From contig NZ_KI632509.1 of NCBI RefSeq assembly GCF_000504245.1, positions 4,181,502 through 4,245,501 on the forward strand: a DNA stretch of 64,000 bases, in the 5' to 3' direction. Source of the DNA: Haloechinothrix halophila YIM 93223. GTDB lineage: Bacteria > Actinomycetota > Actinomycetes > Mycobacteriales > Pseudonocardiaceae. Positions 62,053-64,000 of this stretch are shown here, piece after piece. The position numbers and the translations under genes are program-made. The number at the start of each line of letters is the position of its first letter. Position 1 is the first letter of the stretch. The notes below the pieces were generated by a model, which worked only from the letters and a program-made list of their open reading frames with translations, was not told the origin of the DNA and did no database searches.

Positions 62053-62775
62053 ATGACCCAGATCGACCAACGCGGCCCCGTTGCCGTGAAGCCCTCCACG
62101 TCAGAGGGAGGTCAGCACCCAGCCGCACGGAGCGGAAAACGGCGCCGCGCCTGGTGGCTGCTCGGCATCGCCGCCGTCATCATCGCGTTCCTCATCTACC
62201 AGGTCCCGCCGTACGCCAGCATGGACCCCAGCCAGTCGCGCATCCCGTTGCAGTTCCCCGCGCACTATTGGCTGATCGTGGGGCACGTGCTGTTCGGGTC
62301 GGTCGCGATGCTGACGCTGATCCTGCAGCTATGGCCGTGGATCCGCCGCAGGCATCCCACGGTGCACCGCTGGAGCGGCAGGGCGTACGTCTTCGCGGGC
62401 GCGATCCCGTCGGGCCTGTTCGCCGTGGCGATGCTGCCGGTGTCGTATCCGGCAGGCCGGATCGGCGTGGCGATGTCGGCCGTGCTGTGGATGGCCACCG
62501 CCGTGCTGGGCTGGATCAAGCTGCGGCAGGGCCGCTACGCCGTGCACCGCAGGCTGATGCTGTACAGCTTCGCGATCGTGTGGGGCCAGGTGATCTGGGG
62601 CTTCGTCATCGGCATGCCGTTCGCGCTCGGCTGGATTCCGTTCACCGGCGACTTCGACCACATCGTCGAGGCCGCGCGCTGGGTAGGCTGGGTCGGCAAC
62701 CTGGTCGTCGTCCAGTGGTGGCTGGACCGCACCCGGGGTCGTGACCTCGGACTGGTCACCCCCAGGACCGCCTAA
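62053..62775 (+). CDS. DUF2306-like multi-pass membrane protein
   Basis: A 240-residue protein. After a hydrophilic, basic leader come helices at WWLLGIAAVIIAFLIYQVPP, YWLIVGHVLFGSVAMLTLIL, AGAIPSGLFAVAMLPVSYPAG, VAMSAVLWMATAVLGWIKLR and LYSFAIVWGQVIWGFVIGMPFAL. RRRHPTVHRWSGRAYV and YAVHRRLMLYSFAI are the expected DUF2306 motifs with conserved His and Arg. The CAGGAGCACG ribosome site is good. Function unknown; the fold resembles small heme-associated membrane proteins. It starts 25 bases after the solute-binding-like gene. Confidence 0.75.
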   Translation: MTQIDQRGPVAVKPSTSEGGQHPAARSGKRRRAWWLLGIAAVIIAFLIYQVPPYASMDPSQSRIPLQFPAHYWLIVGHVLFGSVAMLTLILQLWPWIRRRHPTVHRWSGRAYVFAGAIPSGLFAVAMLPVSYPAGRIGVAMSAVLWMATAVLGWIKLRQGRYAVHRRLMLYSFAIVWGQVIWGFVIGMPFALGWIPFTGDFDHIVEAARWVGWVGNLVVVQWWLDRTRGRDLGLVTPRTA

Positions 62776-62810
62776 CCCGGTCCTCCGGGCCCTGCGCCCA
62801 GCCCACTGGC

Positions 62811-62849
62811 AAGCCCCGGCCGCTTCGGATACCGAAGTGGCCGGGGCTT
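62811..62849 (+). terminator. Terminator after the DUF2306-like gene
   Basis: AAGCCCCGGCCGCTTCGG (62811-62828) pairs with CCGAAGTGGCCGGGGCTT (62832-62849) with a mismatch and a 3-base loop, 35 bases past the stop. Confidence 0.85.
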
Positions 62850-62986
62850 CGTCGTGCTCGGACATCGCGACGTCCCCAGATCATTGTCCGCTGGGTGGAA
62901 GACGATCTCCCCATCAGTCGACAGCGCGAAGCGGTCAGGATACGACCAAAGTGGGCGTCATGTCCGCTCACGCCAGTTAGGAGAGT

Positions 62987-63943
62987 CTATTCCGCGGGAG
63001 CGGTCTCCGCGAGACGCGCGGTGAGGAACGCTCGCTCTGCCTCGTTCTCGGCGAGCGCCAGCGCGGCGCGATAGGCGGTGGCCGCCTCGACGTCGCGGCC
63101 GAGTTGGCGCAGCAGGTCGGCCTTGACGGCTGGCAGGTAGTGGTACCCGGCGAGGGTGTCATCCGTTTCCAGCTCAGCGACCGCGTCGAGCGCGACGGCG
63201 GGGCCGTGCACCATCGACACCGCAACTGTCCGATTCAGCGCGACCACTGGTGTGGGTGAGACGCGGTACAGCTTGTCGTAGAGGTCGAGAATCGTTGGCC
63301 AGTCGGTCTCGTCGTAGCTGGGCGCGGTGGCGTGGACGGCGGCGATCGCGGCCTGCAGTGTGAACCGGCCGGGCTCACCCCTGCGGAACGCGCCCGCGAT
63401 GAGCGCACGCCCCTCCTCGATCGCCGCGCGATCCCATGCCACACGGTTCTGCTCGGCCATGGTCAGCAGTCTGCCGGTGCCGTCGGTGCGAGTCACGCTG
63501 CGGGCTTCCATGATCAGGATCAGCGCGAGCAGAGCACGCACCTCGGGTTCGTCCGGCATCAGATCGGCGAGCAGCTGCGCGAGCCAGAGCGCGTGCTCAG
63601 CCGGTTCGGCGGCCATCAGCTCCGCGCCGGACGGTGCGGAGTGCCCCATGGTGTAGAGCAGGTGGACGACGCCGAGTACCGCGTCGAGCCGATCGAGCAG
63701 TTCGGCGCCCTTCGGCACCCGGTACGGCGTGCTCGCGCTCAGCACGGTGCCTTCCGCGCGGTCGAGCAGCGCAGCGGCCTCGTCCTCCGGCATGACCAGG
63801 ACGTGGGAAATGTCGGAAACACTGACGTCGCAGACCAGCCGCAGCGTCAGCGCCAGCTGGGTCGGCACGGGCAGTCGCGGGTCGCAGCAGGTGAAGATCA
63901 GCCCCAGTTCATCCTGACCGTCGTGTGATGGCGCTGGTCGCAT
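62987..63943 (-). CDS. ECF-sigma-like protein lacking region 2 (truncated or remodelled ECF42-type)
   Basis: A 318-residue protein. It opens with the middle of an ECF sigma factor: DELGLIFTCCDPRLPVPTQLALTLRLVCDVSVSDISHVL, corresponding to the linker and region 4, and continues with the C-terminal domain of the large ECF family (HLLYTMGHSAPSGAELMAAEPAEHALWLAQLL, VAWDRAAIEEGRALI, LQAAIAAVHATAP, YDKLYRVSPTPVVALNRTVAVS). The usual N-terminal region 2 of 80-100 residues is missing. An in-frame TAA lies at 63976-63974, 33 bases before the ATG, and GAGGGGG lies just upstream, so the short form looks genuine in this frame. A frameshifted region 2 further upstream, outside the window, cannot be excluded. 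Confidence 0.7.
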   Translation of the reverse strand: MRPAPSHDGQDELGLIFTCCDPRLPVPTQLALTLRLVCDVSVSDISHVLVMPEDEAAALLDRAEGTVLSASTPYRVPKGAELLDRLDAVLGVVHLLYTMGHSAPSGAELMAAEPAEHALWLAQLLADLMPDEPEVRALLALILIMEARSVTRTDGTGRLLTMAEQNRVAWDRAAIEEGRALIAGAFRRGEPGRFTLQAAIAAVHATAPSYDETDWPTILDLYDKLYRVSPTPVVALNRTVAVSMVHGPAVALDAVAELETDDTLAGYHYLPAVKADLLRQLGRDVEAATAYRAALALAENEAERAFLTARLAETAPAE

Positions 63944-64000
63944 CGGTGGCTTCCCCCTCGGTGCTGGTGTGTCTTACGAGAAAAGGCACGCACCGGGCAG

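Noticed and set aside
1-64000. tRNA, rRNA, transposase or integrase genes that would mark an island
   Set aside because: I looked for conserved tRNA and rRNA sequences and for transposase or recombinase motifs in the proteins and saw none.

Overview
The window is very GC-rich, with GTG and TTG starts, four-base stop/start overlaps and actinobacterial gene families throughout: homodimeric AceE, a SigK/RskA pair beside a fasciclin lipoprotein, a PucR/FasR-type regulator ahead of fabD-fabH-acpP-fabF, a small acyl-CoA carboxylase epsilon-like subunit, and an enediyne-type polyketide synthase. A Pseudonocardiales actinomycete (Amycolatopsis/Saccharomonospora-like) is the best guess. It is inferred from gene content, not from a marker gene.

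Layout. 1-9.1 kb: 3' part of aceE; a Tat-exported FAD amine-oxidase-like enzyme between two near-identical hairpin terminators; a SigK-type stress locus with two divergent, similarly spaced promoter-like elements; an Rrf2 regulator. 9.2-14.6 kb: two divergent lipid-modification operons, each with a cyclopropane-fatty-acid-synthase-like methyltransferase. 14.7-20.9 kb: a small mechanosensitive-channel-like protein and the type II fatty acid synthase locus.

21-54.5 kb is the accessory core. A long leftward unit runs from an enediyne-family iterative PKS (KS-AT-ACP-KR-DH-PPTase) through its hotdog thioesterase, a flavin reductase, acyl-CoA carboxylase epsilon and beta subunits and a molybdopterin oxidoreductase. 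Around it lie a P450, an SgcJ-family protein, two flavin-dependent monooxygenases, a MonCI/LasC-type epoxidase, and a beta-tyrosine arm closely resembling the C-1027 one: MIO aminomutase, free-standing adenylation enzyme, carrier protein, SgcC-like hydroxylase and SgcC5-like condensation enzyme. A second NRPS-like operon encodes a class II asparagine synthetase, an adenylation-carrier didomain, a three-part fusion protein (adenylation C-lobe interrupted by a PP-loop ATPase, then a degenerate condensation/epimerization domain), an Asp/Glu racemase, a type II thioesterase and a membrane acyltransferase. The genes conserved beside enediyne synthases (the E3, E4 and E5 families) are absent, and the cluster is bordered by fatty acid synthase genes on one side and acyl-CoA metabolism on the other. 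It may therefore be a split enediyne locus, or a repurposed enediyne PKS making an oxidised polyene coupled to beta-tyrosine. No cluster-specific regulator, exporter or resistance gene is visible.

54.9-64 kb: acyl-CoA dehydrogenase, SDR, SRPBCC protein, FadD-like ligase, a flavin monooxygenase of the acyl-CoA dehydrogenase fold, a solute-binding-like protein with no signal peptide, a DUF2306-like membrane protein, and an ECF-sigma-like protein lacking region 2.

A 33-bp hairpin repeat family overlaps the stop codons of three genes in and beside the cluster, with base changes that preserve pairing.
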